From Bacteroidota bacterium (lineage in GTDB: Bacteria; Bacteroidota; Bacteroidia; Sphingobacteriales; Sphingobacteriaceae), in the NCBI GenBank assembly GCA_023427985.1, contig JAEYZM010000018.1:62001-126000 (forward strand): a stretch of DNA of 64,000 bases, in the 5' to 3' direction. The notes beneath the pieces are model-generated. The model was not told the origin of the DNA and did not search any database. It worked only from the letters and a program-made list of their open reading frames with translations. The translations under genes and the position numbers were made by a program. Of this stretch, positions 1 through 7,997 are shown in pieces (the stretch's first letter is position 1; each line of letters starts with the position of its first letter).

Positions 1-1
1 T

Positions 2-913
2 AAAAACAATAGTTTTAAAGAGGCTTTATTATCAAACGCCTATCAACAATCTATTGAATCTTCAATGATTACTGGCGATGTAGTGCTGCGATTAATCCTG
101 CCTGAACGTAGTAAATATATTTTCGCCGAATTAAAATCGTCATTGTTCGCTTCTGTATTACTTGTCATTTTAGTCATCTTACTTTTTTGGAAGAGTTTTA
201 AATCTTTGTTAACTGAAAAGCAAATCGCACTCAATACCTACGAATACTTGAGTAATATGATGCACGAATTTAAAACACCCATTACCAATATTTCGATGTC
301 CTTGAAACTTTTGAAAAAATCTGAGAATTCAAGAGAAAGGACAAATGGTATGAACTACATTGAAATCATTCAACAGGAAAATGATAAATTGAAACAGCAA
401 GTGGAGTTGGCACTAAATTATTCTGCCCTTGATAAAGGTATCATCAAGCTTAATAAAACTGAAATCAATTTGCATACTCTAATCGAAAATATTTTCAAGC
501 AAATGGATTTGCAAATCCAATCGGAACAAGTTCAAGTATCGCTTAATCTTCTTGCTGAGATGGATCGTGTGATGGTCGATGAATTGCATTTTAATAATGT
601 TTTAATAAACTTTATCGATAATGCTATTAAATATTCCAATCATCCAAAATACTTGGAAGTTAATACGGTTAATGAAGACGACTCGATTGTATTATCAATC
701 AAAGACCGAGGTATTGGTATGCAAAAAAAATATCACAACTATATTTTCGATGCGTATTTTAGAGTGCCTACTGGAGATGTGCATAATGTAAAAGGTTTTG
801 GTTTGGGTTTATCCTATGTAAAAAAAATTATAGATTTACATAAAGCTGAAATCAGTTTCGATTCGGCACCGTCGAAAGGTTCAACTTTTAGTATTCGCAT
901 AAAAAATGCTTAA
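2..913 (+). CDS. Sensor histidine kinase, C-terminal part (5' end outside the window)
   Basis: The reading frame is open from base 2, so the gene starts upstream; the first in-window ATG at 65 is internal. Numbering from that ATG, a hydrophobic membrane segment lies at about residues 29-42, followed by a HisKA dimerisation helix with the phospho-acceptor His67 (motif MMHEFKTPITN), and a HATPase_c domain with N box (NFIDNAIKYSN), G1 box (DRGIGM) and G2 box (GFGLGLSYVKKI). These show an inner-membrane kinase that autophosphorylates on His and passes phosphate to a response regulator. Its last 8 bases overlap the next gene, an OmpR-type regulator, so the two are almost certainly a cognate pair. 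The sensor region is not visible, so the signal is unknown. Confidence 0.93.
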   Translation, partial: KNNSFKEALLSNAYQQSIESSMITGDVVLRLILPERSKYIFAELKSSLFASVLLVILVILLFWKSFKSLLTEKQIALNTYEYLSNMMHEFKTPITNISMSLKLLKKSENSRERTNGMNYIEIIQQENDKLKQQVELALNYSALDKGIIKLNKTEINLHTLIENIFKQMDLQIQSEQVQVSLNLLAEMDRVMVDELHFNNVLINFIDNAIKYSNHPKYLEVNTVNEDDSIVLSIKDRGIGMQKKYHNYIFDAYFRVPTGDVHNVKGFGLGLSYVKKIIDLHKAEISFDSAPSKGSTFSIRIKNA

Positions 914-1592
914 AAATAATTTCAAAATTTTATTAGCCGAAGACGATAGCAATTTGTCGAAACTCTTGAAAGAATACATACTTTCTGAAGGTTACGATGT
1001 CGTCTTAGCTGAAAATGGCGAGATTGCATTTAAAGAATTTAAGCGCTCGCATTTTGATTTATGTTTATTCGACATCATGATGCCAGTAATGGACGGTTAT
1101 ACCTTAGCAAAGGAAATTCGAAAAACCAACACATCGGTCCCCATTATTTTTATTACTGCGCGTTCCATGAAGGACGATAAATTCAAAGCTTACGATATAG
1201 GTGCCACCGATTATATCACCAAGCCTTTCGATGAAGAAGAACTCCTATGGAAATTAAAAGCATACGCCAAGTTATCCTCGAAAACGAATGCCGATGTAGT
1301 GAGGATTGGCAAGTATATTTTCAATCATCAAAATCAATCACTCAATTACAATGATTCGATCATCAGAATTACTGAAAAAGAATCGGCCATCCTAGAAGTA
1401 CTACATCGGCATAAAAATAAATTGGTGAAAAGAGAGCAATTACTCAAAGAAGTTTGGGGAGAAAACGATTACTTTTTAGGAAGAAGTTTGGATGTGTTTA
1501 TTTCAAAAATTCGCAAATATTTGAACGAAGACCCAGATGTAAGTATAGAGAATGTATTTGGCGCGGGCTTTATCTTGAACATGCCCGAATAA
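906..1592 (+). CDS. OmpR/PhoB-family response regulator
   Basis: A 228-residue regulator with an N-terminal receiver domain (about 7-120) and a C-terminal winged-helix DNA-binding domain (about 130-225). Acidic residues Glu12, Asp13 and Asp14 and the phospho-acceptor Asp56 (LFDIMMPVMDG) are present, as are the conserved Thr/Ser and Lys positions (FITAR, ITKPFD). The effector domain shows the usual trans_reg_C features, including the RSLDVFISKIRKYL recognition-helix region. The ATG overlaps the kinase gene by 8 bases, indicating translational coupling and a cognate pair. It resembles the RprY type common in Bacteroidota, but targets cannot be deduced here. Confidence 0.95.
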   Translation: MLKNNFKILLAEDDSNLSKLLKEYILSEGYDVVLAENGEIAFKEFKRSHFDLCLFDIMMPVMDGYTLAKEIRKTNTSVPIIFITARSMKDDKFKAYDIGATDYITKPFDEEELLWKLKAYAKLSSKTNADVVRIGKYIFNHQNQSLNYNDSIIRITEKESAILEVLHRHKNKLVKREQLLKEVWGENDYFLGRSLDVFISKIRKYLNEDPDVSIENVFGAGFILNMPE

Positions 1593-1599
1593 TAATATT

Positions 1600-1629
1600 T
1601 TGCCTCCCAATAAATATCTGATATCTTTG
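1600..1629 (+). promoter_or_regulatory. Bacteroidota-type -33/-7 promoter
   Basis: TTG at 1600-1602 is followed after 19 bases by TATCTTTG at 1622-1629, a full match to the TAnnTTTG -7 box. The start codon of the next gene (1634) lies only four bases after the box, so the transcript would be leaderless or nearly so. Confidence 0.7.
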
Positions 1630-1633
1630 GGGC

Positions 1634-2485
1634 ATGTCAACAAATACCGATAAAGCAAAGAAAACATTAGATAAAGCAGTGAAAATTGTGGCCATTTTTG
1701 GCTTAGCTGGAATTGCTTTTGCCATTTGGTTTTCCATTCAATTCGCAAAAAGTAAAACGAAAGAAGAGTTTGATAAACGTCAGACCTATTTCAACGATAT
1801 TCATACTTTTTTTAATAAGGATTGGGCACAAAATGCTTATTGGGATTCTGTGAAATCTGAAGAGACGGTTTACATTAACACTGCTACATCGGAAGAAATT
1901 CATGTGAAAATTGAGAAGCAAAGTTTCAACGATCAGTTCAATGTAAAAAGCAATACTTTAGAGCGTCCGGATATTTATAAGGTATTGAACATGAGCGTGA
2001 GAGCAGGGGATGCCGACTCTACTGTTCGTGCGAACATGGTTTATCTTTGCATGAATCCAATGGTTTTGCATAAGATGACTGCGAGTATTGCCGATGCAAA
2101 TGGGATAAGTTATAAATCTTATTTTAATAATAAGAGTGTGATTACCATGAAATACGATTCATACAAAGATAAAGAAGGGACGGGCGATAAAGTATTTGAA
2201 AAAGATGTGATGCCATTGGAGCAGTTGATGTTTAGTTTAAGAACGATGAACATTGACTCGGTGAAAGATTTTAAATTAAAAGTCTTGGAACCCCAATTAA
2301 AATCAGGCATTGGCAGTTTTGCTGTTTATAATTGCGATGTGCGTGTTAAAAAAATGGAAGATGTCATAGATGTTATTGTGGAGTTTCCGAACGACAGCTA
2401 TTGTATGTACAAATTCGAACGCGCTTATCCGAATAAATTAATTTCTTTTATTCGGTTCGGAGAAATTTTTCAAATAAAGATGTAA
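1634..2485 (+). CDS. Membrane-anchored protein of unknown function
   Basis: A 283-residue protein that I do not recognise. It has a short basic N-terminus, one hydrophobic segment at about residues 16-36 (containing AIFGLAGIAFAIWFSI), and a long soluble remainder without cysteine-rich or catalytic motifs that I can name. The arrangement suggests an N-terminally anchored protein with the bulk in the periplasm. It has its own promoter (TTG-19-TATCTTTG) ending four bases before the ATG. It ends 6 bases before the next gene, a metal-receptor-like protein, so the two are probably co-transcribed. No function is inferred. Confidence 0.75.
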   Translation: MSTNTDKAKKTLDKAVKIVAIFGLAGIAFAIWFSIQFAKSKTKEEFDKRQTYFNDIHTFFNKDWAQNAYWDSVKSEETVYINTATSEEIHVKIEKQSFNDQFNVKSNTLERPDIYKVLNMSVRAGDADSTVRANMVYLCMNPMVLHKMTASIADANGISYKSYFNNKSVITMKYDSYKDKEGTGDKVFEKDVMPLEQLMFSLRTMNIDSVKDFKLKVLEPQLKSGIGSFAVYNCDVRVKKMEDVIDVIVEFPNDSYCMYKFERAYPNKLISFIRFGEIFQIKM

Positions 2486-2491
2486 TACTTC

Positions 2492-3289
2492 ATGTTAGTT
2501 TATGACCAATTAAACCGAGCAATAGAGCTTCCCGAAAAGGCTGAATTAACAATTGTTTCCATCGTGCCTTCACAAACGGAATACCTATACGATATTGGTC
2601 TTTCGAAGCAAATCATCGGCATAACAAAATTTTGTATTCATCCTACTGAGCTTTTTAAATCGTGTGCAAAAGTTGGAGGTACTAAGCAGCTGGATATTGA
2701 AAAGATAAAGTCTTTGAATCCCGATATCATCATTGCCAATAAAGAGGAAAATGAAAAATCCCAAATTGAAGAATTAGAAAAATATTTCCCAGTTTGGATC
2801 AGCGATATTTATACGCTCGATGATGCTTACGACATGATGTTACGTTTGGGGGGAATTTTTCAAAAGGAAGAACAAGCGAATCGGATAGTGGAAGTGATTC
2901 GTGCATCCCTGCAAACAGTATATGCCAAACGCAATAAATTAATTAATACGAAATCACGTATAGCCTATTTTATATGGCGTGAGCCTTGGATGTTGGCAGG
3001 TAAAAACACCTTTATTGATCACATCTTAGGGGAGATGGGTTACGAAAACATCGCCATTCATCTGTCTGAGCCCAATAGATACCCTGAAATTCAGGTCGAT
3101 GCATTACAGGAAATCTACCAAAATGCTGCTTTTGATATCTTCCTTTCCAGTGAACCTTATCCATTTAAAGAAAAGCATATTGCTGAACTAAAATCGTATT
3201 TCCCAGGAGCAAATATTCGTTTGGTAGATGGGGAAATATTCAGTTGGTATGGGAGTAGGTTGAGATATCTTAGTAATTTTGAATTTTGA
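2492..3289 (+). CDS. Helical-backbone metal receptor (BtuF/FepB-like), apparently cytoplasmic
   Basis: 265 residues matching the periplasmic-binding-protein 2 fold of cobalamin and siderophore receptors: the N-terminal lobe opens with RIVSIVPSQTE-like sequence (TIVSIVPSQTEYLYDIGL, about 21-38), then KVGGTKQLDIEKIKSLNPDIII, a long linking helix (about 105-160), and a second lobe with the WMLAGKNTFIDHIL segment. Unlike classical BtuF it has no signal peptide or lipobox, and no other start codon upstream could add one. Such leaderless members are frequent in Bacteroidota and have no assigned substrate. It lies 6 bases after the membrane-anchored unknown gene. No ABC permease or ATPase is nearby, so transport is not implied by context. 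Confidence 0.8.
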   Translation: MLVYDQLNRAIELPEKAELTIVSIVPSQTEYLYDIGLSKQIIGITKFCIHPTELFKSCAKVGGTKQLDIEKIKSLNPDIIIANKEENEKSQIEELEKYFPVWISDIYTLDDAYDMMLRLGGIFQKEEQANRIVEVIRASLQTVYAKRNKLINTKSRIAYFIWREPWMLAGKNTFIDHILGEMGYENIAIHLSEPNRYPEIQVDALQEIYQNAAFDIFLSSEPYPFKEKHIAELKSYFPGANIRLVDGEIFSWYGSRLRYLSNFEF

Positions 3290-3299
3290 GCTCATCATT

Positions 3300-3329
3300 T
3301 TGCATTTCTTAAAAAGAATACTACCTTTG
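3300..3329 (+). promoter_or_regulatory. Promoter of tRNA-Leu(UAG)
   Basis: TTG at 3300-3302, 19-base spacer, TACCTTTG at 3322-3329. The likely start is near 3335, leaving a 5' leader of about 40 bases before the tRNA. Confidence 0.7.
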
Positions 3330-3375
3330 CAATCCGTTCAAAGGACCTATAATTGGTGTTCTTTGTATGAAATAC

Positions 3376-3460
3376 GCGGAAGTGGCGTAATTGGTAGCCG
3401 CACCAGACTTAGGATCTGGCGCCTCACGGCGTGGGGGTTCGAGTCCCTTCTTCCGCACCA
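3376..3460 (+). tRNA. tRNA-Leu (anticodon UAG), CCA encoded
   Basis: Acceptor stem GCGGAAG (3376-3382) pairs with CTTCCGC (3450-3456). The anticodon stem-loop CCAGA-CTTAGGA-TCTGG gives anticodon UAG. A class II variable arm is present, and the T arm carries GGTTCGAGTCC. Discriminator A3457 is followed by an encoded CCA. The other tRNAs in this window lack encoded CCA. Confidence 0.96.
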
Positions 3461-3485
3461 CGCCCGATGAATTTCGGGCGTTTTT
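3461..3485 (+). terminator. Rho-independent terminator after tRNA-Leu
   Basis: Stem CGCCCGA (3461-3467) and TCGGGCG (3474-3480) with a 6-base loop and TTTTT at 3481-3485, starting directly after the tRNA CCA. Confidence 0.85.
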
Positions 3486-3504
3486 AATTTAAAAATCATT
3501 AGTC

Positions 3505-4857
3505 ATGAATATAACAAAAGAAAATCTTGATGCTTTAAATGCAGTTGTAAAAATCAAATTAGCTCCTGCAGATTACATGGAACAAGTAGAGAAAGCAATT
3601 AAAGATCATAGCAAAAAAGTACGCATGCCAGGATTTCGTCCGGGTATGGTGCCAAGCTCACACATCAAGAAATTATACGGTAAAAGCATTTTAGTTGAAG
3701 AAGTAAATAAACTTTTATCGGATTCATTGAATAACTACATCACTGAACAAGAATTAAATATTTTGGGTCAGCCATTGCCAAAAGTGGATGAGAACTTCCA
3801 AGCTAAATGGGATTTTAGCGATGAGTTCGAATTTGCTTTCGAAATGGGTTTAGCACCTGAGATTAAAGATACCTTCACATCGAAAGATAAAATGGTTCAT
3901 TATCAAGTGAAAATTGACGATGAAACATTGCAGTCGAGATTGAAAAACATCAGAAGAAGTTATGGTAAAATGACTAACCCTGAGAAAGTAGAGAAAGAAG
4001 ACGATGTGATTTATGGGGAATTAGTTCAATTATCTCCAGACGGTTCGGTGTTTGAAGGTGGTATTTCGAACACAGCATCTGTACGTTTAGATTTAGTTGA
4101 AGACGCTAAAATTAAAAAGTCATTGATGGGCTTGAAGAAAGACGATACTATTGAAATCGATTTACAAAAAGCATATAAAAATGATGCGCATCGTATTGCT
4201 CATTTGTTGAACATCGACGAAGAAATTGCGAAGGATTTAAAATCGAACTTCAAGTTAACCGTTAAAAACGTGAACAGAATTGAAGAGGCCGATATGAATC
4301 AAGAATTCTTCGATAAAATTTATGGTGAAGGTGCAGTAGATTCAGAAGAAGCATTCATCGAAAAAATGAAGGAAGAATTAATTCAAATCATGCAAGATAA
4401 TGCCGATCGTAAATTACAGTCGGACATCTACGAGTATGGTGTTGAGAAATTCGGCATGAACTTGCCAGATGAATTCTTGAAGAAATGGTTAAAAGCAACG
4501 AACGAAGGTAAATTAAGCGATGAACAAATTGCTGAGCAGTACGATGAGTTCGCTAAAAATTTGAGATGGTCATTGATCGTTAATAAAATTGTAAAAGACA
4601 ACAACATCGAGGTAAAACCAGAAGAGGTAGTTGACTTAGCAAAAAAGAGAATCGATGCACAATTCAAAATGTATAGCCCACAAGCTTTAACAGATGATCA
4701 ATTGAATCAATATGCCATCAACTTCTTACAAAACAGAGAACAAGCCAATCAATTGTTCGAAGAAGTAAAGACACTGAAAGTGTTTGATGTATTAAAAGGA
4801 ATCATTACTCTCGATAAAAAAGAGATTGAATACAGTAAATTCTTAGAATTGAAATAA
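3505..4857 (+). CDS. tig: Trigger factor (ribosome-associated chaperone / peptidyl-prolyl isomerase)
   Basis: 450 residues, slightly longer than the E. coli protein (432). The N-terminal ribosome-docking domain carries the signature GFRPGMVP at 43-50, equivalent to GFRxGxxP. A middle segment (about 155-250) corresponds to the FKBP-like domain, but is divergent as usual in this phylum, and a long helical C-terminal cradle follows (about 255-445). The protein binds ribosomes next to the exit tunnel and shields nascent chains. It precedes clpP and clpX, the same tig-clpP-clpX order as in E. coli, but a terminator and a roughly 275-base repeat-rich gap separate it from clpP. It begins 19 bases after the tRNA-Leu terminator; no clear promoter box was seen, so partial readthrough is possible. 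Confidence 0.95.
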   Translation: MNITKENLDALNAVVKIKLAPADYMEQVEKAIKDHSKKVRMPGFRPGMVPSSHIKKLYGKSILVEEVNKLLSDSLNNYITEQELNILGQPLPKVDENFQAKWDFSDEFEFAFEMGLAPEIKDTFTSKDKMVHYQVKIDDETLQSRLKNIRRSYGKMTNPEKVEKEDDVIYGELVQLSPDGSVFEGGISNTASVRLDLVEDAKIKKSLMGLKKDDTIEIDLQKAYKNDAHRIAHLLNIDEEIAKDLKSNFKLTVKNVNRIEEADMNQEFFDKIYGEGAVDSEEAFIEKMKEELIQIMQDNADRKLQSDIYEYGVEKFGMNLPDEFLKKWLKATNEGKLSDEQIAEQYDEFAKNLRWSLIVNKIVKDNNIEVKPEEVVDLAKKRIDAQFKMYSPQALTDDQLNQYAINFLQNREQANQLFEEVKTLKVFDVLKGIITLDKKEIEYSKFLELK

Positions 4858-4883
4858 AAAAGGGGCTTTTAAGCCCCTTTTTT
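4858..4883 (+). terminator. Rho-independent terminator of tig
   Basis: GGGGCT (4862-4867) pairs with AGCCCC (4872-4877), flanked by A-run and T-run that extend the stem, directly after the tig stop codon. Confidence 0.88.
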
Positions 4884-4899
4884 ATTGTGCTAGTATGCT

Positions 4900-4919
4900 A
4901 TCCCGATAGCTATCGGGAT
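4900..4919. repeat. Perfect 20-bp palindrome
   Basis: ATCCCGATAG (4900-4909) is followed without a loop by its reverse complement (4910-4919). It sits inside a larger imperfect inverted repeat bounded by CTAGTA-type sequence (about 4890-4926). Similar CGATAGCTATCG palindromes could be dispersed repeats; only this copy was seen in the window. Confidence 0.75.
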
Positions 4920-5158
4920 GCTAGTACCTTAGTTATAGTAGATAGAGACTAGTGACTAGTGAATAGTGTTCGTGCTTTCAATGTGCTGAATCTCACAATT
5001 TTCGTATTTCCTTTTAACGATTTTCGTCTTTCCATTTTCAATTTTCGTATTTCCTTTTTCGTTTCTCTTCTAAATTCATAGCAACTTAGTTACAGTACCC
5101 CTATAGGAAATAAAAAACTTTTAATATTTTGCTACGTTAAATAAGAAATCTAAATACT
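4920..5158. other. Gene-free tig-clpP spacer with low-complexity repeats
   Basis: No gene is supported here. From about 4920 to 4970 the sequence repeats ACTAGTGA/TAGT-like units. From about 4995 to 5065 it is pyrimidine-rich with a repeated segment ATTTTCGTATTTCC. No convincing TAnnTTTG box was found before clpP; an AT-rich stretch ending in TTTTG near 5128 is the closest. Confidence 0.6.
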
Positions 5159-5863
5159 ATGAGTATAGACAAAAACGAATTTCGCAAATACGCTGTGAAA
5201 CATCACAGAATTAACAGCTTACATGTTGACAACTTCATTTCTCGAGTAGAAAATAAAATAAGTCCAAGCAATTTAACGCCCTACATTATTGAGGAAAGAA
5301 ACCTTAATGTGGCACAAATGGACGTGTTTTCGCGCTTGATGATGGATAGAATCATCTTTTTAGGGGACCCGATTTATGACAATGTTGCCAATATTATTCA
5401 GGCACAATTGCTATTTTTGCAATCGACCGACTCTAAAAGAGATATTCAGATTTACATCAATTCTCCGGGAGGATCGGTTTACGCGGGATTAGGTATTTAC
5501 GATACCATGCAGTTTATTACACCCGATGTTGCAACTATTTGTACAGGTATGGCAGCATCAATGGCCGCAGTATTATTATGCGCAGGTCAGGCAGGTAAAC
5601 GTGCAGCCTTGCCACATTCAAGAGTGATGATTCATCAGCCATTGGGTGGTGCAGAAGGTCAGGCATCGGATATCGAAATCACTGCTAGAGAGATTGGTAA
5701 ATTGAAAAAAGAATTATACGAAATCATCGCTAATCACTCGGGACAAACCTATGATAAAGTATGGGAATGTTCTGACCGCGATTATTGGATGATTGCAAAT
5801 GAAGCAAAGGAGTTCGGCATGATTGACGAAGTACTTTCTTCAAATCCAAATTCAGAAAAATAA
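5159..5863 (+). CDS. clpP: ATP-dependent Clp protease proteolytic subunit ClpP
   Basis: 234 residues. The catalytic triad is Ser134 (GMAASMAA), His159 (MIHQP) and Asp208 (DRDYW), with spacings of 25 and 49 residues identical to those of E. coli ClpP. The strand motif NSPGGSVYAG (101-110) lines the active site. The N-terminal extension of roughly 35 residues before the usual core is longer than in E. coli and may include a propeptide or regulatory segment. ClpP forms a tetradecameric barrel that degrades substrates delivered by ClpX. The gene ends three bases before clpX, so the two form an operon. Confidence 0.97.
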   Translation: MSIDKNEFRKYAVKHHRINSLHVDNFISRVENKISPSNLTPYIIEERNLNVAQMDVFSRLMMDRIIFLGDPIYDNVANIIQAQLLFLQSTDSKRDIQIYINSPGGSVYAGLGIYDTMQFITPDVATICTGMAASMAAVLLCAGQAGKRAALPHSRVMIHQPLGGAEGQASDIEITAREIGKLKKELYEIIANHSGQTYDKVWECSDRDYWMIANEAKEFGMIDEVLSSNPNSEK

Positions 5864-5866
5864 AAA

Positions 5867-7105
5867 ATGGCAAAGCAAAACCGTGACATACGTTGCTCTT
5901 TTTGTGGGGCAGGCAAACAAGACAGCTTGGTGCTTATCGCTGGTATCGACGCGCATATCTGCGATAAATGCATTCAACAGGCGAACAATATCTTGTTAGA
6001 GGAGAGTGATACACGTGCATCGAAATTGGCAACGAGTTCATTGAATCTTGCAAAACCTATTGATATAAAAAAACATCTCGATCAATACGTCATTGGTCAA
6101 GACGATGCGAAGAAAGTTTTATCAGTAGCGGTTTACAATCACTACAAACGTTTAGCGCAGAAGCGCGACGATGATGGGGTAGAGATTGAAAAATCGAACA
6201 TCATCATGGTTGGTGAAACAGGTACTGGTAAAACTTTATTAGCAAAAACAATTGCCAAAATTCTTCAAGTACCTTTCTGTATAGTCGATGCTACGGTATT
6301 AACAGAGGCAGGATACGTTGGGGAAGATGTAGAAAGCATTTTAACTCGATTATTGCAGTCGGCCGACTACGATGTAGCATCGGCAGAAAGAGGTATCGTT
6401 TATATTGATGAGATCGATAAGATTGCACGTAAGAGTGACAACCCTTCTATCACGCGCGATGTATCGGGTGAAGGTGTGCAACAAGCATTGTTGAAAATTT
6501 TAGAGGGTACGGTTGTGAATGTGCCGCCACAAGGTGGACGTAAACATCCGGAGCAAAAAATGATTGCGATAAATACGCATAATATTTTGTTCATTGGTGG
6601 TGGAGCATTTGATGGTATCGATAAGAAGATTGCAAGACGTTTGCAAACACAAGCAATCGGTTATCAGATAGATAAAAATGTAGAGAAAATTGATCAAAAT
6701 AATTTCTTGAAATACATCAGTCCGCAAGATTTAAAAGCATTTGGTTTGATACCAGAATTGATAGGTCGATTGCCAGTCTTAACGCATTTGAATCCTTTGG
6801 ATAAAGCAACTTTGATGAACATCATCACGGAGCCAAAAAATTCTATTGTAAAACAATACCAAAAATTATTTGAGTACGAAGACATTAAATTAACTTTTGA
6901 AAAAGAAGTGTATGAATTTATTGTCGACAAAGCAATGGATTATAAATTGGGAGCTCGTGGATTGCGTTCTATCATGGAAGCGATCATGATTGACGCCATG
7001 TTTGAGTTGCCTTCAGATAAAAGCATTAAAACTCTGAACATCACACTTGCCTATGCGCAGGAGAAATTCGATAAGTCAGAGATTCGAAAATTAAAAGTAG
7101 CTTAA
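5867..7105 (+). CDS. clpX: ClpX unfoldase, ATP-binding subunit of ClpXP
   Basis: 412 residues. The N-terminal C4 zinc domain has Cys10, Cys13, Cys32 and Cys35. The AAA+ module shows Walker A GETGTGKT (116-123), Walker B IVYIDEID (about 177-184), the sensor region and the LGARGLRSIME C-terminal domain. ClpX hexamers unfold tagged proteins and feed them to ClpP. The loop that docks on ClpP reads IGY here (in QAIGYQID) rather than the IGF of E. coli; an aromatic residue is kept, so docking is probably retained. It is co-transcribed with clpP. A long inverted repeat lies 17 bases after its stop and may terminate the operon. Confidence 0.97.
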   Translation: MAKQNRDIRCSFCGAGKQDSLVLIAGIDAHICDKCIQQANNILLEESDTRASKLATSSLNLAKPIDIKKHLDQYVIGQDDAKKVLSVAVYNHYKRLAQKRDDDGVEIEKSNIIMVGETGTGKTLLAKTIAKILQVPFCIVDATVLTEAGYVGEDVESILTRLLQSADYDVASAERGIVYIDEIDKIARKSDNPSITRDVSGEGVQQALLKILEGTVVNVPPQGGRKHPEQKMIAINTHNILFIGGGAFDGIDKKIARRLQTQAIGYQIDKNVEKIDQNNFLKYISPQDLKAFGLIPELIGRLPVLTHLNPLDKATLMNIITEPKNSIVKQYQKLFEYEDIKLTFEKEVYEFIVDKAMDYKLGARGLRSIMEAIMIDAMFELPSDKSIKTLNITLAYAQEKFDKSEIRKLKVA

Positions 7106-7122
7106 TTAGTATATAAGTATTT

Positions 7123-7166
7123 AGTAGCTAGTAGCTAGAAAGTTTCTAGTCTAGCTACTAGCTACT
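7123..7166. repeat. 16-bp perfect inverted repeat built from a CTAGCTA heptamer
   Basis: AGTAGCTAGTAGCTAG (7123-7138) is exactly complementary to 7151-7166, with a 12-base loop. Both arms are heptamer tandem repeats; the right side continues with a third CTAGCTA unit. There is no T-run, but a 16-bp stem just after clpX could stop transcription or protect the mRNA 3' end. Confidence 0.75.
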
Positions 7167-7186
7167 AGCTACTCCAGTACTATCAA

Positions 7187-7957
7187 ATGAAAACAAAAGA
7201 AGAAATCGTACAAAATTGGTTGCCGCGTTATACGGGCAGGGAGTTGGAAGATTTTAGTAAATATATTTTGCTCACCAATTTTTCGCATTACTTAGAATTA
7301 TTTTCGGAGAAATACAATGTTCCTATTATTGGTGAAGGTAAGCCGATGCAGAGTGTGAGTGCAAACGGTATTACACTTTTGAATTTCGGTATGGGTTCTG
7401 CAATGGCTGCTACGGTGATGGATTTATTAAGTGCCATTGATCCCAAAGCGGTATTGTTTCTAGGTAAATGTGGTGGACTGAAAAAGAAAAATGAGATTGG
7501 CGATTTGATTTTACCTATTGCAGCAATTCGAGGCGAAGGAACATCGAACGACTATTTTCCAGCTGAAGTTCCAGCATTACCATCTTTCGCTTTGCAAAAA
7601 GCAATCTCTACAACTATCAGAGATTTCAATGAAGACTATTGGACAGGAACTGTATACACTACCAATAGAAGAATTTGGGAACACGACGATGAGTTCAAAG
7701 AATACTTACAAAAAATACGCGCCATGGCCATAGACATGGAGACCGCTACGATTTTTGTGACAGGTTTTAAAAATGAAATTCCAACAGGCGCTTTGCTTTT
7801 AGTTTCGGATCAGCCGATGATTCCAGAAGGAGTGAAGACTGCAGAAAGTGATAAGAAAGTGAGTTCCATGTTCGTTCAAAAACACCTCGACATCGGCATA
7901 AAATCATTAGAACAGTTAATCAATAACGGATTAACAGTGAAACATCTAAGGTTTTAA
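7187..7957 (+). CDS. amn: AMP nucleosidase (short Bacteroidota type)
   Basis: 256 residues of the PNP/UDP phosphorylase family. The phosphorylase-fold core contains NFGMGSAMAATVMDLL (about 66-81), LFLGKCGGLKK (about 92-102) and the nucleoside-binding AIDMETATIF segment (about 182-191) with Met and Glu, followed by LLVSDQPM. Family knowledge: the enzyme cleaves AMP to adenine and ribose 5-phosphate. This protein is about half the length of E. coli Amn because it lacks the N-terminal regulatory domain, as is usual in this phylum. It stands alone between clpX and the ABC-F gene. Another nucleoside-cleaving specificity cannot be fully excluded from sequence alone. Confidence 0.85.
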   Translation: MKTKEEIVQNWLPRYTGRELEDFSKYILLTNFSHYLELFSEKYNVPIIGEGKPMQSVSANGITLLNFGMGSAMAATVMDLLSAIDPKAVLFLGKCGGLKKKNEIGDLILPIAAIRGEGTSNDYFPAEVPALPSFALQKAISTTIRDFNEDYWTGTVYTTNRRIWEHDDEFKEYLQKIRAMAIDMETATIFVTGFKNEIPTGALLLVSDQPMIPEGVKTAESDKKVSSMFVQKHLDIGIKSLEQLINNGLTVKHLRF

Positions 7958-7970
7958 AGGGAAATAATCG

Positions 7971-7978
7971 TACCTTTG
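7971..7978 (+). promoter_or_regulatory. -7 promoter box of the ABC-F gene
   Basis: TACCTTTG matches TAnnTTTG, 19 bases before the ATG at 7998. No TTG was found at the expected -33 spacing. Confidence 0.55.
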
Positions 7979-7997
7979 CAGCCTAATTTAAAATACA

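Noticed and set aside
3279..3470. Plus-strand reading frame across tRNA-Leu(UAG)
   Set aside because: It lies on the promoter and the tRNA itself; the translated tRNA explains it.
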